A stretch of DNA of 60,327 bases, from positions 1-60,327 of the forward strand of contig JAFXPE010000015.1 in the NCBI GenBank assembly GCA_017528205.1, given 5' to 3'. This document shows, piece after piece, positions 25,960-36,359 of the stretch (within the stretch, counting starts at the first letter, position 1; each line of letters opens with the position of its first letter). The notes under the pieces were generated by a model. The model did not search any database and was not told the DNA's origin. It saw only the letters and a program-made list of their open reading frames with translations. The translations under genes were made by a program, and so were the position numbers. This DNA is from Alphaproteobacteria bacterium (GTDB taxonomy: Bacteria; Pseudomonadota; Alphaproteobacteria; RF32; CAG-239).

Positions 25960-26577
25960 CTACTTAATTTCATCACGATTGGTAATAATATGGTCAATCA
26001 GGCCAAAATCCAAAGCTTCCTGCGGTGTCATAAAATTATCGCGATCCATGGCTTTTTCGATAACCGCCAATTTTTGACCGGTATTTTTGGCATAAATGGC
26101 ATTCAAACGCTTACGCAAATCCAAAATCAATTTGGCCTGAATTTCAATATCCGTAGCCTGTCCTTTGGCGCCGCCCGACGGCTGATGAATCATAATCTGC
26201 GAGTTCGGCAACGAATAACGCTTTCCTTTGGCACCACCAGCCAACAAAAAAGACCCCATTGAACACGCTTGGCCCACGCAAATTGTTGCCACGTCGCACG
26301 AAATGTATTGCATGGTGTCATACATTGCCAAACCCGACGTTACCACGCCACCCGGAGAATTGATATAAAGCGAAATGTCTTTTTTCGGATTTTCCGCTTC
26401 CAAAAACAAAAGCTGAGCACACACCAAAGACGAAACTTCGTCATTTACCTCGCCGGTTAAAAAGATGATGCGTTCTTTCAACAAACGCGAAAAAATATCG
26501 TAAGAACGCTCGCCTTTCGGGGTTTGTTCCACCACCATCGGTATCATTGAATTGCCTAAAATATCTGAATGACTCAT
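25960..26577 (-). CDS. clpP: ClpP, serine protease subunit of ClpXP
   Basis: The 205-residue protein has the catalytic triad in place: Ser106 in GQACSMGS, His131 in MIHQPSGG and probably Asp180 in DRDNFM. Regions [20 protein letters not shown] and TGQ are typical. The short N-terminal propeptide-like start ([19 protein letters not shown]) is usual for proteobacterial ClpP. Confidence 0.98.
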   Translation of the reverse strand: MSHSDILGNSMIPMVVEQTPKGERSYDIFSRLLKERIIFLTGEVNDEVSSLVCAQLLFLEAENPKKDISLYINSPGGVVTSGLAMYDTMQYISCDVATICVGQACSMGSFLLAGGAKGKRYSLPNSQIMIHQPSGGAKGQATDIEIQAKLILDLRKRLNAIYAKNTGQKLAVIEKAMDRDNFMTPQEALDFGLIDHIITNRDEIK

Positions 26578-26677
26578 TTTCTATTCCTCATATAAACACA
26601 AATTTGCTATATTTAACCATATTGTTAATTAATATTTTCTAAATATGCAATATTTTATAACAAAAAGCAACTTCATT

Positions 26678-28174
26678 TTAATAGAGACTTTGCTCACGAA
26701 TTGGCTGCGATTTATCCAGCAATATCTGCACTTCATCTGCGGAAAATTTGAGTAAACACAACGGATAGTACAATCCGGCAAAACGCTCGACAACAGTCCC
26801 AATGCGATATTTTTTCCGACTGTGACAATCATATATACCGTAAACGGCGGTTTTATCAATATTATATTCCGTAATTGTTTCTTTTGCCACTTCATCGTGC
26901 AGCAAAATCAATTCCGGTTCCAGCGGAGCATAATAGATGTTTGCCTCAGGCAACGAGGTTCTTAAAAACATATGAGCATGGGTGTCGCCGTATAAAATTA
27001 CGTCGTTTTCCGCAACATGACTGTTAATGACATTAACACCGCGTTTCCATAAGTTCAGATGAGAATAATCATAATAATTATTAAAATTGCCCGCAATTTC
27101 CAGAACAACTATCAGCACAAACAATGCCTTGCGAAACGGCTTTTGCGGCAAAGCTGAAACAACCGCCAAATAAACAATGCCGCGAATTACCGCCAAATAC
27201 ATACCGACCAACATCGGGCGCAAAATAAGTGATATGGCCCAAGCCGAAAGATATAAGCCAAGAGCGATAAACAATGCTCGGCGCACCACTTTGACCGACA
27301 TTTCAATATTTTTGGAGCAAAAACACTTTTTAAAGAGCAACAAAATAAACATTAAACCGCAAATTATATCAATGAACAACGGCGGCAAAATATATGATTC
27401 AAAAAATCCCCTGAACGCCGTCTGCATTTCAAACAAGCTCGGATACCAAGCTGTTTTCAACTGTAAATATTGTTGCAAAAAAGCATACACCCACGGCAAA
27501 AAACAAATTGCGGTAATCGCGCCGCAACCGAATATATGTTTAAGCTCGCGATATTCTTTTTGCCGCCACAAATCATAAAACAGCATCAGCCAAATCAACG
27601 CCGATACCAAGGAGCAATAATAATGCGAATACAACCCCAACACCGAAAAAATCGTAAAATAAATCCAGTCTCCTTTGCGGCGCTTAAAAGCGATATTCAA
27701 GGCATAAACAAACTCTCCGGTTAAAAACAAACAGGCAAATACATACATTCTTATATTGGCCGACAAATAAAATGAAATCGGCATAAACATTGCCAGAAAC
27801 ACAAACCACAACGCCGTTTTTTCATTAAGCAAACGCCGCACCGGCCAATATCCCAGTGCGCACATACCCAAGGCATACAGCGTAAAGCCGACAATTCGCA
27901 TAGTATGAATCATGGTTTCCCAATCACCGAATGCCAGCAACCGGTAAAATAAATACGACAACGGCGGATGTCCGTCTTCCAAAACAATCAAATGCAGCAT
28001 TTCTGTCACAGACTTTTGCATCAACACCAACGTATATTGCTCGTCGTGCGAAATAAAATCTCCGAAACAAATCGGCAAATGCAAACCGATGCTCCACAAA
28101 CAGATAAAAAAGATTTTTTGCGCAAAAGAATAACCGTTCCAATAATCCGCAACCGCCGTAAATATTTTTTTCAT
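26678..28174 (-). CDS. GT-C-type membrane glycosyltransferase (PMT/ArnT-like)
   Basis: The 498-residue protein has about ten membrane helices. Near the N-terminus, in the first extracytoplasmic loop, it carries HDEQYT, the acidic pair used by GT-C enzymes (PMT, ArnT families). Another loop holds EDGHPPLSYLFYRLL, and a soluble C-terminal part follows after ~380. Such enzymes transfer sugar from a polyprenyl-phosphate donor on the outer face of the inner membrane. The acceptor is unknown. Directly upstream lies the remnant of a polyprenol-phosphate sugar synthase, the type of gene that would supply its donor. Confidence 0.78.
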   Translation of the reverse strand: MKKIFTAVADYWNGYSFAQKIFFICLWSIGLHLPICFGDFISHDEQYTLVLMQKSVTEMLHLIVLEDGHPPLSYLFYRLLAFGDWETMIHTMRIVGFTLYALGMCALGYWPVRRLLNEKTALWFVFLAMFMPISFYLSANIRMYVFACLFLTGEFVYALNIAFKRRKGDWIYFTIFSVLGLYSHYYCSLVSALIWLMLFYDLWRQKEYRELKHIFGCGAITAICFLPWVYAFLQQYLQLKTAWYPSLFEMQTAFRGFFESYILPPLFIDIICGLMFILLLFKKCFCSKNIEMSVKVVRRALFIALGLYLSAWAISLILRPMLVGMYLAVIRGIVYLAVVSALPQKPFRKALFVLIVVLEIAGNFNNYYDYSHLNLWKRGVNVINSHVAENDVILYGDTHAHMFLRTSLPEANIYYAPLEPELILLHDEVAKETITEYNIDKTAVYGIYDCHSRKKYRIGTVVERFAGLYYPLCLLKFSADEVQILLDKSQPIREQSLY

Positions 28175-28202
28175 CTTGTCTTCCTTTGTTATAATCGCGA
28201 AA

Positions 28203-28333
28203 TTATGCCCGCATCTGCCGCTTAATACTTCCGCGGGTTAAAGAAATTTTGAGCACATTCAGCACCGCTTTGCCCAAAATTCGATGTTCGGTCTTTCGTT
28301 ATATGTCGGAACAACAACCAATATACGCGGCAT
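28203..28333 (-). pseudogene. Deletion remnant of a GT2 polyprenol-phosphate mannose synthase-like gene
   Basis: A strong ribosome site (GGAGG) precedes an ATG whose frame reads MPRILVVVPTYNERPNIE, the classic N-terminus of dolichol/polyprenol-phosphate sugar synthases. After FWAKRC it stops. A second frame over the junction reads ILGKAVLNVLKISLTRGSIKRQMRA to a TAA, like the end of a membrane-embedded glycosyltransferase. The two ends are out of frame, so the middle has been deleted. About 131 bases remain of a gene normally near 700–900. Confidence 0.7.
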
Positions 28334-28351
28334 TAAAACCTCCGATTGGTT

Positions 28352-30790
28352 TTACAAACAGCCTTTGGTTTCGCAGGCATAACGCGCATAGTCCTCATAA
28401 TAAGACTTGAGGCTTTCTTGCACCATACGGTTTACCGAACCTTTCGGATATTCGCCTTTGGCATTTAATTTTCCGGCTTTAACACCGGTTAAAATTTCAA
28501 TGCCGTCATCAACCGTATCTATGGCGTAAATGGTAAATTTGCCGTCTTCCACTGCTTGCACGATATCCGCGCGCAACATCAGGTTATCAACATTGGTACG
28601 CGGAATAATCACGCCTTGCGTTCCGGTCAATCCCTTATAGGAACAAACATCGAAAAAGCCCTCGATTTTTTCGTTTACGCCACCAATCGGCTGAATTTCG
28701 CCGAATTGGTTGATGGAACCGGTAACGGCAATACTTTGCTTAATCGGCAAATCGGTAATAGCCGAAATCATGCAATAATATTCGGTTGAAGATGCGCTAT
28801 CGCCGTCAACTCCGCCATACGATTGTTCAAAAACTATCGATGCCGACAAAGAAAGCGGCGAACGTTTGGCAAAGCGATTGGCAATCAACGATTGCAAAAT
28901 CAAAACGCCTTTGGTATGTATCGGACCGCTCATGGCAATTTCGCGCTCAATATTTACAAAATCCCCCTTACCGATGCGCACTTGGGTAGTGATTCGTGCC
29001 GGCTTGCCGAAAGAATAATTGGAAAAATCATACACTACCAAGCCGTTGATTTGCCCTACTCTCTCGCCGGTTACGTCCATTAAAATCGTGCCTTTATCGA
29101 TTTCTTCGAGCATGGATTTTTTCACCCGATCCGAGCGATAAATTTGTGCATCAATGGCTTGATCGATGTGATTTTTGCCGATTTGTTTAGAATTTGAAAC
29201 CCGCGCCCAATAATCCGCCTCGCGCAATAAATCGCCGATAGAAGAAATATGAGCGGTCAGTTTATTGGAATCTCCGGCCAAACGGGAAGCGTATTCAATC
29301 ACTCTCGATACCGCCTGTTTATTCAACGAACGCAATCCCTTCTTTTTGGAGAGCGAACCGATGAGTTTGGCATATTCCACCTCGTTATCCGGTGTCCGTT
29401 CCATGATAATGCCGAAATCGGCCTCAACTTTGAAAAAGTCTCTGAAATCCGGATCACGTTCACACAACAAATCATAAATTTCAAAATCTCCGGTCAGCAC
29501 CACTTTAATATCCAACGGTATCGGCTCCGGATCAAGTGAAATAGTCGTAAAGCTGGTTTCTTCGCTCGGCGCTTCGATTTTAATGCGCTTGGAAGCTATG
29601 GCACGTTTCAAAGAATCCCATGCAAACGGCTGTTCCAAAACCTTTCGGGCATCAAGCAAAATAAATCCGCCGTTGGCGCGATGCAAAGCGCCGGCCTTAA
29701 TCAACGTAAAGTCGGTCAATAACGCACCGTATTGTTGAATGCGTTCAACTTTGCCCACCAAATTTCCCTGTGTCGGGTGATCCAAAACCACAATCGGCGC
29801 CCCGCTGTCGGGAACATTTTTAACGATAACGTTTACTTTGAGCTTGGAAAACTTATCGTCTTCCGGCTGCTTCATCCGGCTCAGCAGCATTTGCAACGGC
29901 TCTTCATCTCCGTTTCCGGCCATCAAATTTTTTTCTTTATCTTCAGGCACAAAATCATCGACATTATCCAAAATATGTTCCTGAATTGATTTCAAAAACT
30001 TGGTTGCCTGAGTTCGTCCCTTATACTTTTTGCGCAACTCGTCAATCGGCTCTTTAACCGCCGCCTTGGCAAATTTTTTGCGCAAAGAATTGATTTCATC
30101 TTTTTGTTTTTCTTCCCACATCGGCAAGTCTTGCGTGGCGTTTTCGATTTCTTCCTGCATGGAATTTAAATCTTCCATAATCAACTTCTTTTCATCATCC
30201 GGAAGTTGATCAAATGCGTCCGGGCTCAGCACCTCGCCGTCTTTCATCGGCGCCACCACCAAACCCATTTGCATGTGCAACAGCGAAACCCGTTTGCCTT
30301 TGGCTTTCTTTTGTAAAATGCCGATATATTCCTCTTTTTTGGATTTATACTTTTGCTTGATAATTCCCAGCGCCGCCTTATATTCGTCTGATTCGATAAG
30401 CGCCGGAAGCGCAACCGACAAATCGTCAATCAAGTCGTCGACATCTTTGGCAAAATCGCAGGCCATACCGGCCGGAAAGCTCACAGCCTTCGGTTTATAC
30501 GGCTCTTCAAAATTATAAACATAGGCCCAGTCATCAGGTGTTTTGCGCTTTTGGGCTTCTTTTTCCAAAATTCTTTTAACCAAACTGGTTTTGCCGGTTC
30601 CCTCCGGTCCCAAGCAGAACAAATTATATCCGCGCGACTTAATGTGAATACCGAGTTCCACCGCACTGATTGCCCTGTCTTGTCCCAATGCCGACAACCG
30701 TTCTTCCAAATCCGCCGTACTGTTAAAATCAAATTTAGACGGGTCGCACTTACGATAAAGTTGGTTAGAATTTAATTTTGTAATAGCCAT
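28352..30790 (-). CDS. Lon-like ATP-dependent protease (COG1067/AAA_32 type)
   Basis: The 812-residue protein differs from classical Lon at the N-terminus: there is no LonN domain, and the start is TKLNSNQLYRKCDPSKFDF, typical of the AAA_32 branch that includes E. coli YcbZ. Walker A is GPEGTGKTS. A long helical insertion spans ~150–290. The C-terminal S16 protease domain has the Ser665/Lys708 dyad (GDSAS; NEKIEG), with the same 43-residue spacing as Lon. It is probably a quality-control or stress protease. The gene is single, with its own start region divergent from the TPR gene. Confidence 0.9.
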   Translation of the reverse strand: MAITKLNSNQLYRKCDPSKFDFNSTADLEERLSALGQDRAISAVELGIHIKSRGYNLFCLGPEGTGKTSLVKRILEKEAQKRKTPDDWAYVYNFEEPYKPKAVSFPAGMACDFAKDVDDLIDDLSVALPALIESDEYKAALGIIKQKYKSKKEEYIGILQKKAKGKRVSLLHMQMGLVVAPMKDGEVLSPDAFDQLPDDEKKLIMEDLNSMQEEIENATQDLPMWEEKQKDEINSLRKKFAKAAVKEPIDELRKKYKGRTQATKFLKSIQEHILDNVDDFVPEDKEKNLMAGNGDEEPLQMLLSRMKQPEDDKFSKLKVNVIVKNVPDSGAPIVVLDHPTQGNLVGKVERIQQYGALLTDFTLIKAGALHRANGGFILLDARKVLEQPFAWDSLKRAIASKRIKIEAPSEETSFTTISLDPEPIPLDIKVVLTGDFEIYDLLCERDPDFRDFFKVEADFGIIMERTPDNEVEYAKLIGSLSKKKGLRSLNKQAVSRVIEYASRLAGDSNKLTAHISSIGDLLREADYWARVSNSKQIGKNHIDQAIDAQIYRSDRVKKSMLEEIDKGTILMDVTGERVGQINGLVVYDFSNYSFGKPARITTQVRIGKGDFVNIEREIAMSGPIHTKGVLILQSLIANRFAKRSPLSLSASIVFEQSYGGVDGDSASSTEYYCMISAITDLPIKQSIAVTGSINQFGEIQPIGGVNEKIEGFFDVCSYKGLTGTQGVIIPRTNVDNLMLRADIVQAVEDGKFTIYAIDTVDDGIEILTGVKAGKLNAKGEYPKGSVNRMVQESLKSYYEDYARYACETKGCL

Positions 30791-30859
30791 TTTAAAATAA
30801 TCCTATATTATGAACAATTATTGAAGGTAATATAATTTAAAAATGCTAACATAATGTAA

Positions 30860-32344
30860 ATGTCGGGAAAATATTTTGTTTATATAGTAATAATAATTTT
30901 TCTGGCGGCGATATTTTTGCCGGCCTTGATTTTGCGTTGGCATTGGCGTTTAAAATATTTGCAAAATCTCGTGCGCATCAACGTTTTAAAGCGACAACAA
31001 AAATCCGAGCGGGAAACATTTTTTTCTACCTATGTTCTTAATCGCTGTTGCCGAATATTATATTTCAAACCTTGTCCGCAAGCACAAACAGCCTTAAGCA
31101 AGTTGGTTGCCGGATATACGGAATATGCCGTAGCTTATTTGGAAACGCTTGACCGGCAACTTGCGCTGTTATTGTATGCCCACACCGACTTAAGTGCCGC
31201 ATACAAAAAAATGCTCAAAAACAAGGGAGAATGGCTGAACAATTCGCGTTACGACGTGTTTTTTCCGCTGATAGCCCATTTGTCGCACGACCGCAAAACC
31301 CTAAATAACGTCTTGAGCAAATTAGAAGCTTCGCCTTTGCCGCACCGCCGCTCAGTTTTGGCGGCGTATCGAAATCTGGCCTTGTCTTTTGCCTATTCTT
31401 ACGAAGGCGAAATGCTTTCTGCCTCGCAAACCGCCTCTGCGGCGCTCAAAACTTTTCAAAAAAAGCAATATGCCATGGAAACCGCCGCCTGTCATTTAAT
31501 CCTTGCCGACATCTATCGCATCAGTTGCGTTAACGACATTGCCGAAACCATGATTGATTCGGCCGTAAAAATATATCAAACGCAAAAAACGCCGCTGTTT
31601 TTGGCACGCGCTACCGTTATCAAAGGAATGCTTATGGTGTTTGAAAACCGCCGTGAAACCGCGGCCGAGCTTTATCAAAAGGCTTTACAAATGCCGATTA
31701 CCGACCGCTTGCGCGCCGATATTTACAATCAGCAGGCATTGCTCAAAATTATTGAAGGCAAGCCGACGGCGGCCGTCAATAATTTAAATTCGGCGCTTGA
31801 CATTCATCAGCGTCAACAAAATCGCCACAGCACGGCTCTCAGCCTGCAACTTCTGGCCCAAACAGCTTATTTGCAAAAACACTATCGCTCCACGGTTAAA
31901 TATGCCGAACAAGCGCGCAAAATTTATGCCTTAACCCAAAATCACTCGGCCTACGCCGAATGTTTATATCTGGCGGCATCGGCGCAATATCGGCAAAATT
32001 CATTGGTTCAGGCCGAAAATAACCTTCGCGACATTCTAAAATGGACACGACATATATCCTGCAATTTTCACGTTGCCAACGTCTACAATCTGTTGGGCAT
32101 TATTTATTTGCAAAAAGGTGATTTGCAACGCGCCAAAGTTTTGTTTCAGCAATCTTTGCATCTGGAACAAAGCTGTCAGCGTAACGAAGGTCTGGCCGCA
32201 GACTATTTCAATTTGGCCCTCATCGAAACTTTGACCGACCATCCGGAAGACGCGGCCCACAATCGGCACATTGCCGAAGAATACGCCGCCCAAACCGGAG
32301 ATACCGAACTGCTGGATTTGGTTAAGCAAACCCCTATCAACTGA
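30860..32344 (+). CDS. Membrane-anchored TPR protein, unknown
   Basis: The 494-residue protein has one N-terminal membrane helix (~5–24) followed by about twelve TPR-like helix pairs (~125–485) such as AAELYQKALQMPITDRLRADIYNQQALLKI and VYNLLGIIYLQKGDLQRAKVLFQQSL. It is most likely a cytoplasmic or periplasmic scaffold. No partner is known. No Shine-Dalgarno sequence is evident, but the frame is long and codon use fits its neighbours. Confidence 0.75.
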   Translation: MSGKYFVYIVIIIFLAAIFLPALILRWHWRLKYLQNLVRINVLKRQQKSERETFFSTYVLNRCCRILYFKPCPQAQTALSKLVAGYTEYAVAYLETLDRQLALLLYAHTDLSAAYKKMLKNKGEWLNNSRYDVFFPLIAHLSHDRKTLNNVLSKLEASPLPHRRSVLAAYRNLALSFAYSYEGEMLSASQTASAALKTFQKKQYAMETAACHLILADIYRISCVNDIAETMIDSAVKIYQTQKTPLFLARATVIKGMLMVFENRRETAAELYQKALQMPITDRLRADIYNQQALLKIIEGKPTAAVNNLNSALDIHQRQQNRHSTALSLQLLAQTAYLQKHYRSTVKYAEQARKIYALTQNHSAYAECLYLAASAQYRQNSLVQAENNLRDILKWTRHISCNFHVANVYNLLGIIYLQKGDLQRAKVLFQQSLHLEQSCQRNEGLAADYFNLALIETLTDHPEDAAHNRHIAEEYAAQTGDTELLDLVKQTPIN

Positions 32345-32487
32345 TTTTTCTCTCCGGCAAACATCGTTGCCCCCTAACCGAACCTTTTTGATATACACAA
32401 GTCTGACAATTTGACTTAAACACTTTACTTTTTGATTTGAATTGTATACATTTAAGCGAAGTTTAAAAATTTGGCGATTCCGAAATA

Positions 32488-33867
32488 ATGTTAGAAGATA
32501 AAAATATGCACCAGTTTCTTTCTTGGCAGCCTCCGGCGGAAGCTGACCTGCATAACTTTATTTCGGAGCTTTATGACAAATACGAAAGATTCCAAAGCTT
32601 AACCGAAGATACTTTCGGCACCAGCGGTTTGGTGGTGTTGCTGATATTTGCGCTGTTTTTGTTGCTGATTATCATTATTTATATCAAATCCACCATTGAC
32701 ACTTTTCGCGCCGGGAAGCAAGAAATGGAAGATCCGGATTCGGAGCCCGACGGCCTGTTTTATACTTTGGAAGAGCCGCAAATTATTTTGGCCAACGACA
32801 ACAACCTAAACGCGGCACCGCTGCCGAAGCGTGATGATGCCGAAAACCTCGAAGACGCCTCCGAACCGACCGAAATCGAAACGGAGCCGGAAGATACGGA
32901 AGAAGCCCTAGAAAGACAAAGAGAGCGCGAACTTTCGGCCGACTTGATTAAGGCTTCGGAAAAAACTGCCGATTATTTGAATTTGGAGCAAGAATACAAC
33001 GAGCTCAAGCAAAAAATGCAATTTTATGCCGAAGCCGAACAAGCCAAAATTTCCCAAATTTCACAGCCGGATAAACCAAAAGCGACCAATTCGATATCCG
33101 TCATCGGCATCATTCTTAATATGCTCGGTCGCAACGTCAGCGAACAAAAAATCGCCCAAGCTATCTATTTTAATTCCAAAGCCGCAATGTCGGCCGAAGA
33201 TGTGTTGCAACTTATCCGCACCGTTCGTGATTTTGTGGGGCTTTGCAACGCCGGAAAATTTGATTTTCTACCGCACCGCGAAACCCTGCCCAAGCTCAAA
33301 GATGCGGTTATGGGACTGGCCAAAGGCGATTATTCCGGCAGTTTGTTGCTTTTGCAGGCTCTGCTCAATAATTTGATGGAAAAAGCCGAAACCGAACAAA
33401 ATGTCATTCAGGATTTGACTTATGCCATGGCGGCAAATTGTGCTTGCATTTTGGGCAATATTGCGCGCCTTAACGATTTGGAGTTGGCGTTCAATTCTTT
33501 TGAATTGGCCACCGAACTTTCGCCGAAAAACGTTAACGCCTGGAACCGTTTGGGCGATTTGTATATGTTGGAAAACAGCCCTGAAAAAGCCATGATTGCC
33601 TATCAAAGCGTAATGGATATTGCCGACCGTATTATGTATGCCGCCCAAGTTGCCAACGCCCAAAGACAATTGGCCGAATATTATCAAAAACAGGGCATGG
33701 AAGCCAAGGCCGCGCAATATAAAGAAGAAAGCGAACACTTTTATAATCTCTACGGCATAAACGCACCGCTGACCTCAAGCGAAACGCTGGTTTATAAGGC
33801 CTTTGTCGACAACAACGACGCCTATTTGCCAAACACCGTCAACTCACTTTTGATTTCGCGACGTTAA
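32488..33867 (+). CDS. Single-pass membrane protein with TPR domain, unknown
   Basis: The 459-residue protein has a ~45-residue lead, one membrane helix (~50–67), an acidic linker (~80–160), a coiled-coil stretch (~160–190), and a helical C-terminal half with at least two TPR units (ELSPKNVNAWNRLGDLYMLENSPEKAMIAYQSVM). It resembles the preceding gene in architecture but not in sequence. The start at 32488 is tentative; an ATG at 32506 has a better purine-rich site (AGAAG). Confidence 0.72.
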   Translation: MLEDKNMHQFLSWQPPAEADLHNFISELYDKYERFQSLTEDTFGTSGLVVLLIFALFLLLIIIIYIKSTIDTFRAGKQEMEDPDSEPDGLFYTLEEPQIILANDNNLNAAPLPKRDDAENLEDASEPTEIETEPEDTEEALERQRERELSADLIKASEKTADYLNLEQEYNELKQKMQFYAEAEQAKISQISQPDKPKATNSISVIGIILNMLGRNVSEQKIAQAIYFNSKAAMSAEDVLQLIRTVRDFVGLCNAGKFDFLPHRETLPKLKDAVMGLAKGDYSGSLLLLQALLNNLMEKAETEQNVIQDLTYAMAANCACILGNIARLNDLELAFNSFELATELSPKNVNAWNRLGDLYMLENSPEKAMIAYQSVMDIADRIMYAAQVANAQRQLAEYYQKQGMEAKAAQYKEESEHFYNLYGINAPLTSSETLVYKAFVDNNDAYLPNTVNSLLISRR

Positions 33868-33967
33868 TCGCTTTTGTTTTCTGTTAATTTTGATTTATAA
33901 ACTTGAAGAATACATTTTTTCGTGATATGTGTCATAATATCTTGTATATCATTATGGGAGAAACAGT

Positions 33968-36124
33968 ATGAATAAAAACCGTCTGATAATAATTGGCGCC
34001 CTGTTGGTCATTTTGTTTATTGTCGTAAAACTTGACCTTCGCCCGCAGGTTAACTTAGAAAAAATCCATCAGGAAGCTACCGACAAATCTTATTTGGCAT
34101 CGGTAAAACACGAAGACGGTGTGGAAAAAGAATATTTTTCAAACGGAGCTTTGCGCAGCGAAACCCCGTATGTTAACGGAGTGCGCCACGGCACGGTTCG
34201 CAGCTATTATTCCAACGGCAATTTGCGTTCCGAAATTCAATACGCCAACGGCATTCAACAAGGCGAAACCAAAACTTATTACAAAAGCGGCAAGTTGGAA
34301 AAAGTTTATACTTACGACAACAATATGCTGAACGGACCGGCAAAATCATATGCCGAAGAAGGATATTTGGCCAGCGAAACCACCTTTGTTAACAATATCC
34401 AGCATGACAAAGAAACCTCCTATTATCCGAGCGGCAAAGTCGTTTCCATCTTAGAGCTTGACGATCGCGGTTTGCTTCACGGCAAAATGAAAGAGTTTTA
34501 CGAAAGCGGTCAGCTCCGCTCCGAAGCATCGTATATTCATGGCAAAATCGACGGCATCGAGCGCCTGTTTTATGAAGACGGCAAAACCTTTCAAACCACC
34601 AATTACGTCAACGGTTTGGCCGACGGTATGCAACGCACTTTTGACGAAGACGGCAATCTGCTTTCGGAAATTACTTACAAAAATGATAAAATCAACGGCA
34701 AAGCCCTTTCTTATTGGCCAAACGGCAACGTGCAGGAAGCAATATCCTTTGTTGACGGCGTTCGCGAAGGTGAATACGCCAAATATGATGAAAACGGCAA
34801 AATTGCGGTTAAGGCTAACTTTGTCAACAATGCCTTAAACGGCGATATGACCATATATTATCCGAACGGTAAAGTATATGCCGTTATGCCTTATGTTAAC
34901 AACGCACTCAATGGCAAGGCCACCCTGTTTTCAAGAGAAGAACTGAAACTCTCCGAGGCCGATTTTACAGACAACGTTATCAACGGCCACGAAGTGGAGT
35001 TTTATGCCAACGGCAAGCCGAAGCACGACTATACTTATAAAAACGGAGTGATGAATGGTCCGGCAACCGAATATTATGAGAACGGACAAATCAAGCAAAC
35101 CACCAACTTTACCGACGGCAGAATAAACTCCTTTGTGGTCAGTTACGATTCCGCCGGCAACAAAACCTTTGAGGCTCAATATTTAGATAATGTGATTAAC
35201 GGCAAAGCACAATATTATCAGGGCGGTGGCCATAAACCGAGAGAAATCGTGCCGTTTGAAAACGGTAAAATTTCCGGCATTTTGGAACATAAGGATAACC
35301 TCGGCAATACCTCGCAACAAGTGCATTATAAAGACGGCATTTATCAAGGCGAAGTTGTCGGCTATTATCCGACCGGCGAATTGTATTATCGTTTGGTTAC
35401 TCCGACCAACGGTAAAAAACCGGAAGAGCTGTATTATGATGCCTCCGGCAAGCCGATTACCGACAATCTGACCGGAACTTTGACCATATATTATCCGGAC
35501 GGCAAACTTAAAGCCGTTATTGCTTACGAAGCCGGCGAAATGACCGGAAGCTTTAAAGAATACTATCCGCAAACCGAAAAACTTCACATCGAAACCGAAA
35601 TGAAAAACGGCGAATACAACGGTGCATACAAAGAATACGGCCAAAACGGCAAAGTTATTATGGCCACGACTTTTGATAACGGCAAGGTTAATTCCGTTAT
35701 GACCACCTATTATGACGACGGGCAGGTTTTAACCACCGTTCCGTTTGTCAACGGCGAAGCCGAGGGCAAAGTCAGCGGATTTTACGAAGACGGCACAACC
35801 GCCTTTACCATGTATTATAAACACAACAAACTCGACGGCCAGCTCACGGTTTATTATCCGAACGGACAGGTCAAAATCGAAAAAATGCTCCGCAACAACA
35901 AATGGTCGGGCAGCGATTATCGCGAATTTGACGAACAAGGCCGCTTGCTTTATGAAATTTACAACGACGGATACGGCGTGAAATACACGAAAGTTGACGC
36001 CGCCGGCAATAAAAAAGAGCTCAGCGAGCCGGAAAAAATTGCTTTGTTGCAACGCATCGAAGCGGTTAACCTCAACAGCGAGGAAGAGCTGACGAAATAT
36101 TTGGATAAACTGCCGATATTATAG
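33968..36124 (+). CDS. Large MORN-2 repeat protein with signal anchor
   Basis: The 718-residue protein has one N-terminal hydrophobic segment (~6–22) and then ~24 consecutive 23–25-residue repeats of the type YYxNGxLxxxxxYxNGxxxGxxxxY, the MORN_2 pattern also found in YwqK-type proteins. It would form a long beta-solenoid on the outer face of the membrane. The number of repeats is unusually high. Ribosome site GGGAG lies before the ATG. The function is unknown; MORN repeats in other proteins bind lipids or partner proteins. Confidence 0.85.
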   Translation: MNKNRLIIIGALLVILFIVVKLDLRPQVNLEKIHQEATDKSYLASVKHEDGVEKEYFSNGALRSETPYVNGVRHGTVRSYYSNGNLRSEIQYANGIQQGETKTYYKSGKLEKVYTYDNNMLNGPAKSYAEEGYLASETTFVNNIQHDKETSYYPSGKVVSILELDDRGLLHGKMKEFYESGQLRSEASYIHGKIDGIERLFYEDGKTFQTTNYVNGLADGMQRTFDEDGNLLSEITYKNDKINGKALSYWPNGNVQEAISFVDGVREGEYAKYDENGKIAVKANFVNNALNGDMTIYYPNGKVYAVMPYVNNALNGKATLFSREELKLSEADFTDNVINGHEVEFYANGKPKHDYTYKNGVMNGPATEYYENGQIKQTTNFTDGRINSFVVSYDSAGNKTFEAQYLDNVINGKAQYYQGGGHKPREIVPFENGKISGILEHKDNLGNTSQQVHYKDGIYQGEVVGYYPTGELYYRLVTPTNGKKPEELYYDASGKPITDNLTGTLTIYYPDGKLKAVIAYEAGEMTGSFKEYYPQTEKLHIETEMKNGEYNGAYKEYGQNGKVIMATTFDNGKVNSVMTTYYDDGQVLTTVPFVNGEAEGKVSGFYEDGTTAFTMYYKHNKLDGQLTVYYPNGQVKIEKMLRNNKWSGSDYREFDEQGRLLYEIYNDGYGVKYTKVDAAGNKKELSEPEKIALLQRIEAVNLNSEEELTKYLDKLPIL

Positions 36125-36134
36125 GAAAAAGCCC

Positions 36135-36344
36135 ATGAACGAGACAGAAATAAACAATCGCCTGATAGATATAGAAATGTCGTTGGCCAACATGCAAAAA
36201 GCTCTCGACGACCTCAGCGACGTGGTTATCGAACAGGGCAAACAAATAAATCGCTTGCAAAAACAAAATGAATTTCTTAAAAATGTAATTACGCAGGATG
36301 TGGTAAAACCGTTAAGCGAAGAAACACCACCGCCGCACTATTGA
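36135..36344 (+). CDS. slyX: SlyX family protein
   Basis: This 69-residue coiled-coil protein has heptads from ~4 to 55 and the family's characteristic proline-rich end, PPPHY. SlyX is conserved in proteobacteria but its role is unknown. It is 10 bases downstream of the MORN gene and 15 before nagB, all in one direction. Confidence 0.88.
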   Translation: MNETEINNRLIDIEMSLANMQKALDDLSDVVIEQGKQINRLQKQNEFLKNVITQDVVKPLSEETPPPHY

Positions 36345-36359
36345 TAAAAGGAGGAGCAA

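Noticed and set aside
30860..36344. Toxin–antitoxin role for the MORN protein (YwqK-type label)
   Set aside because: The repeat family carries that label in databases, but no toxin gene is adjacent; neighbours are TPR proteins and SlyX.
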